NCBI GenBank assembly: GCA_031216915.1
Contig: CM062289.1
Coordinates: 245,397,187-245,461,186 of the forward strand
From: Pictodentalium vernedei
Lineage: Eukaryota > Mollusca > Scaphopoda > Dentaliida > Dentaliidae
Length of the DNA stretch: 64,000 bases
Reading direction: 5' to 3'
Part shown: in pieces, positions 1 to 11,612 of the stretch
How positions within the stretch are numbered: position 1 is the first letter of the stretch
Layout of the letters: each line of letters begins with the position of its first letter
The notes under the pieces: generated by a model
Told to the model about the DNA's origin: nothing
Seen by the model: only the letters and a program-made list of their open reading frames with translations
Databases searched by the model: none
Position numbers and translations under genes: made by a program

Positions 1-2
1 GG

Positions 3-617
3 GCAGCTTTACGTGATGTTTTACCAACAGTGTCTATTCATGGCTGTTGGTTCCATTGGAGCCAGGCCGTTTATCGAAAGGTTAAGGAATTAGGACTGCA
101 ATGTGCTTACGTTAAACAATTGCCTATTTGGGACTATATTAAACAGTTAATGGCATTGCCACATTTGCCTCACAACCATATAGTGGAATCTTTTGATACA
201 TTGAAGGACATATGTCCACCATCATCAGAAAAACTGAATAAACTTTTGAGATATTTAGAAAAAACATGGGTGAAATCAGACAAGTGTCCACCTCAGTCTT
301 GGTCTACATTTAGACGACCTATTAGGACTAATAATGATGCTGAGGGGTGGCATTATGCCATAAATAATGTTGCTAAAACAAACTCTTTAAACATGTACAA
401 ACTTTTTCAAATTATTCACAAGGAGGCTGATATGCTTCCACTACAAGTTCATCTTGTGTCACAAAAAAAACTGTATAGATATCAGAAGAAGAGCACCAAA
501 ACGAAACATATCGCTTTAATGAAACTGTGGGATGTGTATGATGATGAAAATAGGCAGATGAGTACTTCAGAATACTTCAGACCGTGTGCCCAGCTTGTAG
601 ATCATTCTGAGGATTAA
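3..617 (+). CDS. MULE-type transposase, C-terminal part (cut by window edge)
   Basis: The frame is open from base 3 to a TAA at 615-617 (204 codons) and runs off the left edge, so there is no true start here. The GTG at 30 is only an internal codon. Near the beginning lies a GCWFHWSQAV stretch, followed by a K-E-L-G-L segment and, about 100 residues on, a TFRRPIRTNNDAEGWH stretch. This order (GCxFHxxQ, then RTNNxxEGWH) is typical of MULE/Mutator-derived transposases and FLYWCH-MULE proteins in animals. Such proteins cut and paste DNA in the nucleus. No terminal inverted repeat could be placed downstream. Family assignment is fairly safe; whether the element is intact cannot be judged because the N-terminal DDE part is outside the window. 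Confidence 0.72.
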   Translation, partial: AALRDVLPTVSIHGCWFHWSQAVYRKVKELGLQCAYVKQLPIWDYIKQLMALPHLPHNHIVESFDTLKDICPPSSEKLNKLLRYLEKTWVKSDKCPPQSWSTFRRPIRTNNDAEGWHYAINNVAKTNSLNMYKLFQIIHKEADMLPLQVHLVSQKKLYRYQKKSTKTKHIALMKLWDVYDDENRQMSTSEYFRPCAQLVDHSED

Positions 618-694
618 ATAGTTTCATCAGTCCGCCAGTAACCAAAAAATCTTCCAAAGTGCTTTTTTCCCAATTTCATAGTATGTTCGGTAAT

Positions 695-1262
695 TTTTAG
701 CTCAACTTGACAAAGTCAAGCTGAGCTATTGCCATCACTTCTCGTCCGTTGGCGTACATACGTACATACGTACGTACGCTAGTACGTACGTCCACAATTT
801 CCTTTGGCACACCTCACAGGTCGCATTTATGATCAGATTACTTTGAAACTTGGTATGCTTATTTGGGGTGACCTCTAGATGGGAGCTATCGATTTTCTTC
901 AATTTCCGGCAAAAAATGTTGCCACGGCCAACGTTCGTAGAACTTAGTTTAGTCAAACCACAATATTTCCCTTTGGCACACCCTACAGGGCACATTTATG
1001 ATCAAATTTCTTTGAAACCTGGTATGCTTATTTAGGGTGACCTCTAGATGGGAGCTATCGATTTTCTTCCATTTCCGTCCAAAAATGTTGCCACGGCCAA
1101 CGTTCTTAGAATTTAGTCTAGTCAGACCACAATATTTCCCTTTTGTACACCCTACACGGCACATTTATGATCGGATTGCTTTGAAACCTGGCAAGCTTGT
1201 TTGGGGAGGCCTCTAGCTATCGATTTTCTTCGGTTTCTGTCAAAAAATGTTGCCACTGGCAT
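695..1262 (+). mobile_element. HINE-like non-autonomous element, 5' end plus about three 170-bp repeats
   Basis: It begins with a T-run and a hairpin (AGCTCAACTTGAC / GTCAAGCTGAGCT, 699-727), then ATTGCCATCAC and a CGTCCG tract. About three head-to-tail units of roughly 170 bp follow (start points near 790, 960 and 1130), each with a CACCCTACAGG block and a GACCTCTAGATGG block. The hairpin, CGTCCG, tandem-core layout matches the other HINE-like elements in this window. No clear 3' end was found. Confidence 0.55.
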
Positions 1263-2180
1263 AAAAAATGACATTGGTACCAATGATCTTCAATTTTGCC
1301 ATTTCATTTATAACTTACCAAGTTCAAGTTTGTCAAGTTGACCTACAGTGTCATTGACACTTTCATTTAATGTTGTTCCCTGTGTGTATAGAACTTGGAA
1401 AAAACACACAGAAAACAACAATAAAAATTTACCAAACATAGTTTGAAATCGGAAAAAAATCAGTCTGGAAAAGTTTGTTAATTTCAAAGAAGAGATCAGC
1501 GTAAAAACACGTTGGTATCATTGAGCTCTGTCAAACAAGATATAATTGGTTAAATTCATAGTTAAACAAGAGAAAAACAAGAGTGATGTGAGAAAATTCT
1601 GTTGTACTACCAGTGTGCTAGGGGTTAAACAGATCTGTGTCGGGAAACCTTTCAATATACTGTATAAAGTTTGTGTTATATGTAAGCAATGCTAGCAGCT
1701 ATGAGAGGAGAGTGCGATAAACACATTATCATCGATTTTATTCTGTATTTGGTTATTATTTATCGCCTCGCATGCACACTTGCGTTGCATTCAGTATGCA
1801 CAACACTCTATTCCATTTCATTTTCCGTCATTCCCAAGAATGGGCAAGCATTCCAGTTCCATGTACTCCGAATTAGACTCATCATACCAATCTCATAATC
1901 AAAATGGCCTTATTTGGAGTAATTCTGGGTAATTCCGGTGTTTAGGAGGACACGGAATGGGGGGTATCCACCTAAACACCGGAATAGCATAAAATGACAC
2001 CGGAAAGGTGTTTATATTTTTTTTCTTAATTAAACATAAAATGTAAACTAACACAAAATAAGCTTAATCATAGAAATATTAAAATACAAAAGGGCAAATG
2101 ATAATATGAAAACAAGCATGACAGAATGATCAAACCGGAATGACACCTGAATGATGCCAGAATGACGTTTATTTTGGGGT
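1263..2180. other. Unassigned intergenic sequence
   Basis: No gene, RNA or complete element was recognised here. Bases 1524-1560 match the central palindrome arm of the CAGTGGAACCC elements at 24852 and 53255, so a fragment of that family lies here. Around 1935-2160 there are several short repeats of a GACACCGGAATG-like motif. Confidence 0.4.
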
Positions 2181-2950
2181 CAGTCTATTTGCAGTAAGTT
2201 CCTGAATTCCAGAAAGTTGCTGAATTGTAGTAAGTAACTTAACGGAAGTTCCTCGGGATGCACAGAAGGTGTTATGAATCTCTTGTCTTTGTTGGCAGTT
2301 AATCGGATTACAGTGTTGTCACCGACATAAGTCTATTGATAATCTTCATTTATTTATTGATTGCATACATTCATTTTTTTTAATTTGATAAATATATGAA
2401 AGTGTTTCATGTTCTGAATCATCCCAAGTTGATTTTATGAATGGTGCTTAGGGTGATGGTCAAAGCTGAATAGATGATAATTAATCACTATGTTTGTGTG
2501 TGCTTTATTCTCAGAATTGGCAACCGCTTTGGCAGATTCACCATCGTTACCCATAACTGGCACCAATGAGGAGAAGGCAATGATAAAAGGTGCTGCTTTT
2601 GCGTTTCGTAATGGTAATCGGTGCAAACACACAATACAATATAATTTAATTACATCCCAGGCCCATCTCATGCAGTATGTTCCGATCACTGCAGGGATGA
2701 AACCTGAATATGTTAAGCAAAGCAGAACAATTATCTGATTTGCAAAAGAGAGTCACAAAGTACTAAGCAAAACACAAAATAAAGTCATAAAACACTAATC
2801 AAATCATACAAAGGATCCCTTAATACTGATGGTATTATAAAGGTGACACAGGATTAATAACACCTTTCACGTACACTGAGGAACTTCCGCAAAATTACTT
2901 ACTTCAATTCAGGAACTCACTGCAATTTGGGAACTTACGGCAAATAGACC
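2181..2950. mobile_element. Non-autonomous DNA transposon with about 100-bp terminal inverted repeats
   Basis: The left end reads TCTATTTGCAGTAAGTTCC and the right end is its imperfect reverse complement ending CAAATAGACC. The inverted arms extend about 100 bp on each side (2184-2280 against 2850-2950) and include GCGGAAGTTCCTC and AGGTGTTAT blocks. The roughly 570-bp interior encodes nothing recognisable. Long TIRs would fit a MULE-type non-autonomous element, which is inference only. Confidence 0.6.
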
Positions 2951-3343
2951 AGCCATTTATTTTGTATTTTTTCCTGGTGAAACACACTCCTGCATTTGCT
3001 TTTTTGAAAGTGATCCGAAAGAACTTTCAAACAAATAATGACAGGAGCTGGTTTTGCTTGAGAAAAATAAATAGGATAAATCCGAACATTTACAAAATCT
3101 GAAGCATCTGTGATTATAAGCTGAAAGGTAAAGGTACAAATTCATAATATTTTATAAGAGGATTTTGCAATCTCATTGAGCATCTTGCAATGAGGCACAA
3201 GTTGAGACGACCAAAATCCATCCCATCCCATATTATTCCGTAATAAGTGCCAAATATGAGCTTCATATCTCAAAAATTGTTGGAATGCAATCTGACAAAA
3301 GCAGGGAAAGGGTAACATTTGCATTTGTATATTTGATGGTATG

Positions 3344-6210
3344 TTCCTTTTTAGCATAACTTGACAAAGTCAAGATAAGCCATTGTCATCACACGTGCGG
3401 AAGTCTGTTAGTCTGTGAGTCTGTTCACATTTTCCTTTAGCACAGGCTACACCCCGTAGTTCTTGTCTGATCATCACAAAATTTCATATGCAGATTTGGG
3501 GGCATGTCTAGATGAGAACGTCCCCTTTTGCTTGTGATTGGTCGACCGTTATGGCTGCCCGAGCCCAAAACCCGAAAACCATTAGCACAGTCTACAAGTC
3601 GTATTTATGAAGGGATTTCATTGTAACTTGGTAGGATGCCTCTGCATAATGCCTAGATGAGAACATCCCTTTTGGTCATGATCTGTCAACCATGATGGCT
3701 GCCCAAGCCCAAAACCCAAAAACGTTTAGCACAGTCTGCAGGTCATATTTAATATGGAGGAATTTCATTGTAACTTGGTAGTATGACTCCGTATGATGTC
3801 TAGATGAGAACTTCCCCATTTGGTCGTGATCTGTCAACCGTGACGACTGCCCGAGCCCAAAACCTGAAAACCTTTAGCACAGTCCACAGGTCATATTTAT
3901 GGAGGGATTTCATTGTAACTTGGTAGGTTGACTTCATATAATGTCAAGATGAGAACATCCCCTTTTGGACGTGATTGGGCAACTGTGATGGCTACAGGGG
4001 CCCAAAGCTCGAAAACCTTTAGCACAGTCCACAGGTCATATTTATGAAGGGATTTCATTGTAACTTGGTAGGATGACTCCAAATAATGTCTAGATGAGAA
4101 CGTCCCCTTTTGATCATGATCATTCAGCCTTTATGGCTGCCCGAGCCCAAATACCTTTAGCATAGTCTATAGGTTGTATTTATGGAAGGATTTCATTGTG
4201 ACTTGTTAGGTTGACTCCATTTCATGCCTAGATGATGACATCCCCTTTTGGTCTTGATTGATCAACTGTGATGGCTACAGATGATGACCTCCCCTTTTGG
4301 TCTTGATTGGTCAACTGTGATGGCTACAGGTGTCCGAAGCCCAAAAACCTTGAGCACAGTCTATAGGTCATATTTATGAAGAGATTTCATTGTAACTTCG
4401 TAGGATCACTCCAGATGATGCCCAGATGAGAATGTCCCCTTTCAGTTGTGATCATTCAACCATGATGGCTGCCCAAGCCCTAAGCCCGAAAACCTTTAGC
4501 ACAGTCTACTGGTCATATTTATGAAGGGATTTCATTGTAACCTTGTAGATTGACTTCATATAATGTCTAGATGAGTACGTCCCTTTTGGACGTGATTGGG
4601 CGACTGTGACAGCTGCAAGGGCCTGAAGCCCGAAAACCTTTAGCACAGTCTACAGGTCATATTTATGAAGGGATTTCATTGTAACTTGGTAGGATGACTC
4701 CAAATAATGACTAGATGAGAATGTCCCCTTTTGGTCGCTATCATTCAGCCTTGATGGCTGCCCAAGCCCAAAAACCTTTAGCATAGGTCGTATTTATGGA
4801 AGGATTTCATTGTAACTCATTAGGTTGACTCCATATAATGCCTAGATGATGACATCCCCTTTTGGTCATGATTGGTCAACTGTGACGGCTACAGGTGCCC
4901 AAAGCCCGAAAATCTTGAGCACAGTCTACAGGTCATATTTTTGAAGGGATTTCATTGTAACTTCGTAGGATCACTTCAGATGATGCCCAGATGAAAATGT
5001 CCCCTTTTGGTTGCAATCATTCAACCATGATAGCTGCCCAAACCCAAAGCCCGAAAACATTTAGCACAGTCTACAGGTCATATTTATGAAGGGATTTCAT
5101 TATAACTTGGTAGGTTGACTTCATATAATGTCTAGATGAGAACGTCCCCTTTTGGACGCAATTGGGAAACTGTGATGGCTACAGGGTCCCGAAGCCCGAA
5201 AACCTTTAGCACGGTCTACAGGTCATATTTATGAAGGGATTTCATTGTAACTAAGTAGGATGACTCCAAATAATATCTATATGAGAACATCCCCGTGTGG
5301 TCGTGATCATTTAGCCTTGATGGCTGCCCAAGCCCAAAACCCAAAAACCTTTAGCATAGTCTACAGGTCGTATTTATGGAAGGATTTCATTGTAACTTAT
5401 TAGGTTGACTCCATATAATGCCTAGATGATGACATCACCTTTTGGTTGTGATTGGTCAACTGTGATGGCTTCAGGGGCCCGAAGCCCGAAAACCTTGAGC
5501 ACAGTCTACAGGTCATATATATGAAGGGATTTCATTGTAACTTCGTAGGGGGCGCGGTGAACCAGTTGGTAGAGGTGCAGGCTCCAAGCCGATAGGTCCT
5601 CGGTTTGAATCCCACCTGAGACAGCCGCGTTGTGTCCTTGGGCAAGACACTTCACCCCCCATTGCCCATGTGGGGGCACGGTGTCGCTGTGTACTAAGGC
5701 GTACTGCACGTCAATGGTGCACCTGTCTTCAACCAATGCTAACCCTGCTTGTGTGGAGTTAGTATGTTGGGGAGCTGACAGTTGCTTGCTGTTGCTTGGT
5801 GGTTCTCTCTGGGTACTCCGGCTTCCTCCACCTGTAAAACTGTCGTGGTCATGATTAGCCATTGTGCAGAAATATGTGACCTTAAACACCAATAAATAAA
5901 TAAATAAATTGTAACTTCGTAGGTTCACTCCAGATTATTCCCCTTTTGGTCGCGATCATTCAACCATGATGGCTTCCCGAGCCCAAAACCCGAAAAACTT
6001 TAGTACAGACTACAGGTCGTATTTGTGAAGGGATTTCATTGTAACTCAGTATAATGTCGAGGTGAGGACGTCCCCTTTTAGTTGCAATCGGTCTACCGTC
6101 ATGGCTACACAGGCCTGAAGCCTGAAAACCTTTAGCACAGTCTACAGGCCATATTTATGAAGGGATTTCAATGTAACTTGATAGGATGACTCGTTTTGGA
6201 ATAATTTCAC
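3344..6210 (+). repeat. Tandem array of about 150-bp units with a four-unit higher-order period
   Basis: It opens with a HINE-like hairpin (ACTTGACAAAGTCAAG, 3358-3373) and then runs as about 18 diverged units of 145-155 bp. Each unit contains CCTTTAGCACAGTCTACAGG, GGGATTTCATTGTAAC and CGTCCCCTTTTGG. Four diagnostic unit types recur in fixed order: TTGACTTCATATAATG, then ATGACTCCAAATAATG, then TTGACTCCATATAATGCC with GATGACAT, then ATCACTCCAGATGATGCC. This gives a period of about 570-600 bp. The array is interrupted by a SINE at 5550-5908. Confidence 0.8.
5550..5908 (+). mobile_element. tRNA-derived SINE with 15-bp target-site duplication
   Basis: The 5' part is tRNA-like. A GTTGGTAGAGGTGCAGG stretch resembles an A box, and GGTTTGAATCC at 5602-5612 is a near-perfect B box of an RNA polymerase III promoter. 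A body with the CCTTGGGCAAGACACTTCACCC core follows, then an (AATA)n tail. The flanks TTGTAACTTCGTAGG at 5535-5549 and 5909-5923 are identical, so the element integrated by target-primed reverse transcription into the satellite unit. Related copies lie at 24193, 26911 and 37514. Confidence 0.9.
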
Positions 6211-6530
6211 TGTAACTTGGTAACTTTCGTTGACATACGTTAACTGTGAAGGCCACATACATTAACTGTGAGGTCATATTAACCCACCCCTCAGCTCCTT
6301 AGTACCGTGTACACCTCAATGACCTCATATTATTTTTATTAAAAACATAGCATACAGGGAACAGAAATTAATATATTCCCAGTTATCACAATTCTTGACT
6401 TATTTCATAATCCTTTCATAAACATTGAACATTATCCTTTTCATCAAACACAACACACAAGTTAAGCTACAGTGTCATTGTCATTCACAAGAGGCATAAG
6501 TCTGTTAGTACCCCCCCCTCCCACCACCCC
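6211..6530. other. Unassigned spacer
   Basis: AT-rich sequence with short repeats of CATACGTTAACTGTGA near 6230-6270. No gene or complete element was seen. It ends at a C-rich run near 6510-6540. Confidence 0.4.
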
Positions 6531-7291
6531 CCCCCCTCCAAAAAAAATTGGTATACCGCATCCTTAGTAGGGTCAGATTCAAGTTTGTTCAAATCAGGCT
6601 CTGGATTTATATTTGTGCTCCTTATGGAAGCCCAAATTTTAACTTTTAGTGCAATGTGAGAAATTTCTTTAAAAAATCTGGGCCTGAATTCGTGACATTT
6701 CTTCAAATCCAGTGCTCAGAATCTTTTCATATTTGGTATACATCATCTCAGGGGGGGGGGGGGGGGGGGGGTGGGGGGGGGGCAGATTAAAGTTTGTTCA
6801 AATCGAGTTCCTGGGTTAATATTTGGGCTCCCTATTAGAGCCCAAATTTTAACTTTGTTCAATACATGGAATATTCTTTAAAAATCTTCAGATTCACCAG
6901 TCAGAATCCTCGCATATTTGGTATACATCATCTCTAGGGGGGCCAGATTCAAGTTTGTTCAAATCGAGTTCCTCTGTTAATATTTGGGCTCCCTATGGGA
7001 GACTGAATTTTAACTTAGTGCAATATGAGGAATAGTCTTTAAAAATCTTTTTCATCAATCCCAGTGGTCAGAATCATCTGATATTTGGTATGTAGCAGCC
7101 TTATGAGGGTCAGGTTCAAGTTTGTTCAAATCAAGTTCCTGGGTTCCTATTTCAGCTTCTTATGTATGCCCTAATTTTAACTTAGTGCAATATGAGGAAT
7201 ATTCTTTAAAAATCTTCTTCAAAATGCCCATTCAGAATCATTAAATATTTGATGAAATAGGTGTACATCATTTTTATGAGGGCCAGATTCA
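6531..7291 (+). repeat. Pearl/HINE tandem core, first fragment
   Basis: About four to five units of 150-175 bp share CAAGTTTGTTCAAATC, ATTTGGGCTCCCTAT, TTAACTTAGTGCAATATGAGG and ATTTGGTATACATCATC. The same unit continues at 10770-11360 and 17641-18170 after two insertions, and it forms the cores of the elements at 19373-21924 and 47818-49680. A G run of about 30 bases sits near 6752-6782. Confidence 0.75.
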
Positions 7292-7622
7292 CAGGCCTGG
7301 AAATAAAGAGCTTACATTGTAACGGTTTAGCGGGTTACACTCAATAACGTGGTGGTAACCTAATGAAATTTTTGTTGTGATGCTTTTCCCCCTTCTCTGT
7401 TTTACTTCGCTAGCCATGCTGTTTCCCACTTAACAGAATTTTGCCATAATATACTGAGTCAAAAAAGAAAATATAATAAACTTTGAGGAGCAATTTTTTT
7501 AGTATTATCGACTTTAATCCTAAACAAATTATTGTAAGTTCATATTTCGAGCCTAGCTGTATGAATTTGCATAATTTCATGTTCTTACTGTTGCCAGCGT
7601 CACGTCTGGAAATCACAATTCA

Positions 7623-8637
7623 GACATGAAGTGAAATGAAAAGTTCACACATGCAGTCAATAGCATGTATGTCCACCGCTTGCCTCTTGGATGGCAAGAC
7701 ATCGACGGATCTGATAAGTCTCTGGATGTCACCCTGTGGTATTGCGTTCAACTCCTGCCTTAGAACATTACGTAAATCACCTAATGTCTGAAGATAATGA
7801 AGTTGTATCCGACAGGTCCGGTTGATCCCAATGATGCTCGATTGGTGACAAATCTGGCAAAAGTGGGGGCCAGGAAAGAAATTTGATGCTCTGCTCCTCA
7901 AGAAAGTCACAACAGATACATGCCATGTGACTTGGGGCATTGTCTTGCTGGAATAACTGCAATCCGATGTTAGCATTGAACAATGTGACAACAACGCTGT
8001 CCATTCAGATTACGATCGATGAAGATCAGCTGTGTTCGATGGTGCAAGGAAATTCCTGCCCAAACCATTACACTACCCCCGCTGAAACGGTTGCATTCCC
8101 GCACGCAAGCATCAGAAAACCGTTCTCCTTGTTGGCCTTACACTCTTGCCCTACCATCAGCGCACCGTAGACAAAATCGTGATTCATCACTAAAAAGAAC
8201 TGTGCTCCAACGCTGCTGAGTCCAGCGAACATGCTGACGTACCCATTCCATTCTGACGGTACGATGAAGTTGGGTAAGGATTGGTCCATGGTATAGATGC
8301 CTACTGCAGATGCCGTGTTCAGCAAGTCTGTTGCGGACAGTTTGTGCACTGATTCTATTGTTAGTTTTATCAGGAGTAATTGCTGCTGTCCTTGTTGCTG
8401 GAAGGAAGCGATCAGGCAAGTGAGACGTCCTGATGTGTCAGTCTTGTGCAGGGGTTGTAACTCTTGGTGGACCTGAATGAGTCGGTCGGCGGTAGATCCA
8501 GTGGTTCTATACCTTCCAATGAGATGGTAAATAGTGGCCACAGTGACTCCAAACTGAGCAGCAAGTTCATCTGGAGGTATCCCAGCCTCATGCATACCAA
8601 TGGCATGCAACCTCTGATTTTTGGTTAACCCTGGCAT
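7623..8637 (-). pseudogene. Tc1-family transposase, frameshifted remnant
   Basis: The minus-strand start ATG at 8637 begins MPGLTKNQRLHAIGMHEAG, followed by a helix-turn-helix segment (AAQFGVTVATIYHLIGRYR). The catalytic region is spread over other frames: FSDESRF with the second-half motifs (8138-8419), then QQDNAPSH and LSPIEHHWD (7777-8004), then a C-terminal LRNVLRQELNAIPQ segment (7623-7994). Together they match the DDE layout of Tc1 transposases, which cut at TA sites. At least two frame changes make this copy inactive. It is divergently oriented to the host gene. Confidence 0.88.
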
Positions 8638-8890
8638 TTTTTTAAATGTTGGAAGACAAAAACTAGCGTGTTTTCTCAATAACCCAGGCTCTCTAGCACA
8701 ACATAACACAAAGAAAATCGTCGGTCACCCATTCAATTTGACATTCTCGGGTAGCACGTGCCATTTTGAAATCCGTAGCAAAATTGTATAAGGTTGGGTG
8801 GACAACAACAACATGTCATTAAACTCTTTGCGTGACTTCTTGTCCGCAAACATGCAACATTAGAACTATTATATTTCATCCTTTATGCTA

Positions 8891-9704
8891 TTTTTTATAC
8901 GCCCGTTTGAAAGACGGGACGCATTATAGTATGGCATTGTCCATCCGTCTGTCCATCCGTCCGTCTGTCCATTTGGTTTCCGAACAATAACTTTAGTATT
9001 TGTTTTCCGATCGGCTCCAAATTTGGTATGTGGTTTAATCACAACAAAATACAGGTCAAGTTCGAATATGGGGTCGGTCCGAACATCTTTCGCCTAAATT
9101 ATGGCCCCTGTTGGACTTAGAATTCGTCAAATATTTGGTTTCCAGATGATAACTTTAGTATTTGTTTTCCGATCGGCTCCAAATTTGGTATGTGGTTTAA
9201 TCACAACACAATACAGGTCAAGTTCGAATATGGGGTCGTTCTGAACAATTTTTGCCTGAATTATGGCTCCTGTTGGACTTTGAATTCGTCAAATATTTGG
9301 TTTCCGGATGATAACTTTAGTATTTGTTTTCCGATCAGCTCCAAACTTGGTATGTGGCTTAATCACAACAAAATACAGGTCAAGTTCGAATATGGGGTCG
9401 GTCTGAACAATTTTTGCCTGAATTATGGCCCCTGTTGGACTTAGAATTCTTCGTCAAATATTTGGTTTCCGGATGATAACTTTAGTATTTGTTTTTCGAT
9501 TGGCTTCAAACTTGTTAGTCTTTTTCTCAAATGACTGAAAAATTTAGTCATTTCACAAAATCACTGATTTCAAAGTCTGACCGTAACATATATATATATG
9601 CCAGTATAAATTTCTCGCACTCTAAAAAAATTGCAAATGTGTTAAAATGGTACAATTTGAACAGTTCACGGGCGTATGATGCAATGCCCAGCGGTGCTCT
9701 TGTT
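8891..9704 (+). mobile_element. HINE-like element, ATACGCCCG family, nested in the Tc1 element
   Basis: The 5' end is a T-run followed by the hairpin ATACGCCCGTTTGAAAGACG / GGACGCAT, then ATTATAGTATGG and CCGTC repeats. The core holds three units of about 160 bp with AACTTTAGTATTTGTTTTCC and CAGGTCAAGTTCGAATATGG. The 3' end is GGTGCTCTTGTT. Confidence 0.7.
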
Positions 9705-9794
9705 CACATTTGTTTCTATTATACTTTCTTTTTTGACTCAGTATAAATAGCACCAACTAACACGCGATTTCGCTTTAGTGAGATTGCTTGTTAA

Positions 9795-10508
9795 TTTTTA
9801 TACGCCCGTTTGAAAAACGGACATATTGTGTTATGGCGCTGTCTGCTGTCTGTCTGTCCGTCTGTCCGTCCGAGGACAGTTGTATTCCGTGCTCTACAGA
9901 GCGTGATTTCAATCAGATTTAAAAAATATTTGATATACTGCACAACCAGAATAAGATCTCGCGCAAGTTCGAATTTGGGTCATGTTCGACAGTTTTCCTA
10001 GTAGTTATTCCCCCTTTAATACTTAGAAATCGAGCAAATTATGCTTTCCGTGCTCTACAGACCGTCAACTTAATCAGATTCTTTCAAATTTAATACGCAG
10101 CTTCATGGCCATAATATCTCGCGCATGTTTATATTTGGGTCATGTTCGGTTGTTTTCTTAGGAGTTATGGCCCTTTTCATACTTAGAAATCAGTCAAATT
10201 ATGCTTTCTGTTCTCTACAGTCCATGAACTTAATCGGATTCTTTTGAAATTTAATATGCAGCTTCATGAGCATGGTATCTTTTTTATTTTGTAAAGACCT
10301 CAGATCGCTTAATATGAAAATGTGGAAACAGGTGAATTACCCTTTACCCCAGACAGGGCAGGGGAATGGGCAATGATTGGAGGAGGGGGGGGGTGGGTGG
10401 GGGCAGACATAGTCGAGTCAACAAAAATTTCAAACTTTATCCCAGAGAAACTTGTGCATGTTCCAATTTTGACGGGCGTATGTTGCCCCGCTAGGTGGTG
10501 CTCTTGTT
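9795..10508 (+). mobile_element. HINE-like element, ATACGCCCG family, second copy
   Basis: It has the same 5' hairpin and CCGTC tract as the element at 8891, a core of about two and a half units of 160 bp with a different internal sequence (GTGCTCTACAG, AGTTCGAATTTGGGTCATG), and the same GGTGGTGCTCTTGTT 3' end. It is inserted in the small TIR element, just right of the Tc1 element. Confidence 0.68.
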
Positions 10509-10769
10509 GTTATTTATTGTGGCGAAAATTCTGTGAAGACATACATGTAAATGGCATGCCATTCTACTCATATGTGCATGCAATATGCAACCAATGAATC
10601 AAGCTGGTCAGAAGAGATAGTCAGGTCTGGCAGACAAAAAAAAATGTCTGATTAGGAATTTAATTTATGTTGTATTATTTTGTCTAATCTGTAGTTGGTT
10701 TGTGAATTTCACAATTGACCTAACCCCCACGTAACCTAAACAATGATTCACAGATGATTTCCATGCCTG

Positions 10770-11360
10770 GATTCAGGTTTGTTCAAATCAAATCTCTGGG
10801 TCCATATTTGGACTTCTCATGTGAGTCTGAATTTTAATTTAATGCAATATGAGGAATATTCTTTAATAATCTTCTTCTTCAGATTCACGAGTCAAAATCT
10901 TTTTGATATTTTGTATGCAGCATCCTTGTTGTGGGTCAGATTTGAGTTTGTTCAAATCAAATCTCTGGGTCCATATTTGGGCTTCTTATCATCGTATGTG
11001 AACCTGAATTTTAACTTATTCCGATCCACCTGTCAGAATCTTTTGTTGTTTGATATTTGGCATCCTAAGGGATCAGACTGGACTCCTATTTGGGCTCCCT
11101 ATGGAATATTCTTTGAAAATCTTCTTTCCCTGGATTCCTATTTGGGCTCTGTATGGAATATTCTTTACAAATCTTCTTCTTTAGATGCACCAGTCATATT
11201 CTTTTGATATATATTATCTTTAGGGGATCAAATTCAAATTAGCTCAAATTAAGTTCCAAGAGTAATATTTAGGCTTCTTATGGAAGCCCAGATATTAACT
11301 TAATGCAATATAAGGAATATTCTTGCAAAAAAAAACTTCTTGAAATTCACCAGTCATATT
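10770..11360 (+). repeat. Pearl/HINE tandem core, second fragment
   Basis: It continues the unit array interrupted at 7291 (GATTCAGGTTTGTTCAAATC, TGCAATATGAGGAATATTC). The last unit is broken at CACCAGTCATATT, where DIRS copy A begins, and is resumed at 17641. Confidence 0.72.
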
Positions 11361-11612
11361 TCTTATCAACCTACCTTACAATTGTTTACAACAAGCTTGC
11401 ACTACAGTGGAAGTCCCTAATTCGGAAAAATACTCTATTTTCTTCTTTCCCAAACGATTTGGGAAAGAAAAGTGGTGCAAAAGCACCAAGAAAAAATAAG
11501 CCAAAACTGGGTCAAGTGCAACCGGTGTACACCCAGTAGAGGACACTATTCTCCTTGTACTAATCCACAGCTTCCGGAACCAGTGCGCAGACGTATAACC
11601 AATGTGTCATTC

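Larger units (their letters stand above)
7452..9743 (-). mobile_element. Tc1/mariner element with TIRs and TA target site
   Basis: The inverted ends are TACTGAGTCAAAAAAGAAAA at 7452 and its reverse complement ending at 9743, each flanked by TA (7450-7451 and 9744-9745). Removing it restores the sequence of the paralogous repeat near 27540 (GCCATAATAAATAGCACCAAC against CAGCAAAATGAATAGCAACAAC). It encodes a decayed transposase on the minus strand and carries a HINE insertion at 8891-9704. Confidence 0.88.
7292..10769. mobile_element. Small TIR element (copy 1) expanded by nested insertions
   Basis: The ends are CAGGCCTGGAAAT (7292) and ATTTCCATGCCTG (to 10769), flanked on both sides by GATTCA, and the flanks join back into the HINE tandem unit. 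About 465 bp belong to the element itself (7292-7451, 9746-9794 and 10509-10769). The rest is a Tc1 element and a HINE. A second copy at 27382 lacks both insertions and gives the empty-site sequence around them. Confidence 0.65.

Noticed and set aside
2490-2738. 82-codon + frame
   Set aside because: It lies inside a TIR element, has no recognisable domain and is mirrored by an equally long antisense frame.
5550-5625. Functional tRNA gene
   Set aside because: Only A-box- and B-box-like parts are seen; no cloverleaf could be drawn, and the SINE body, tail and TSD explain the region.
5506-5928. 140-codon minus-strand frame
   Set aside because: It runs antisense through the SINE and its flanking satellite; the translation has no protein family character.
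3344-6210. CRISPR-like array
   Set aside because: Units are 150 bp without regular unique spacers and diverge along the whole unit; this is a eukaryotic tandem repeat.
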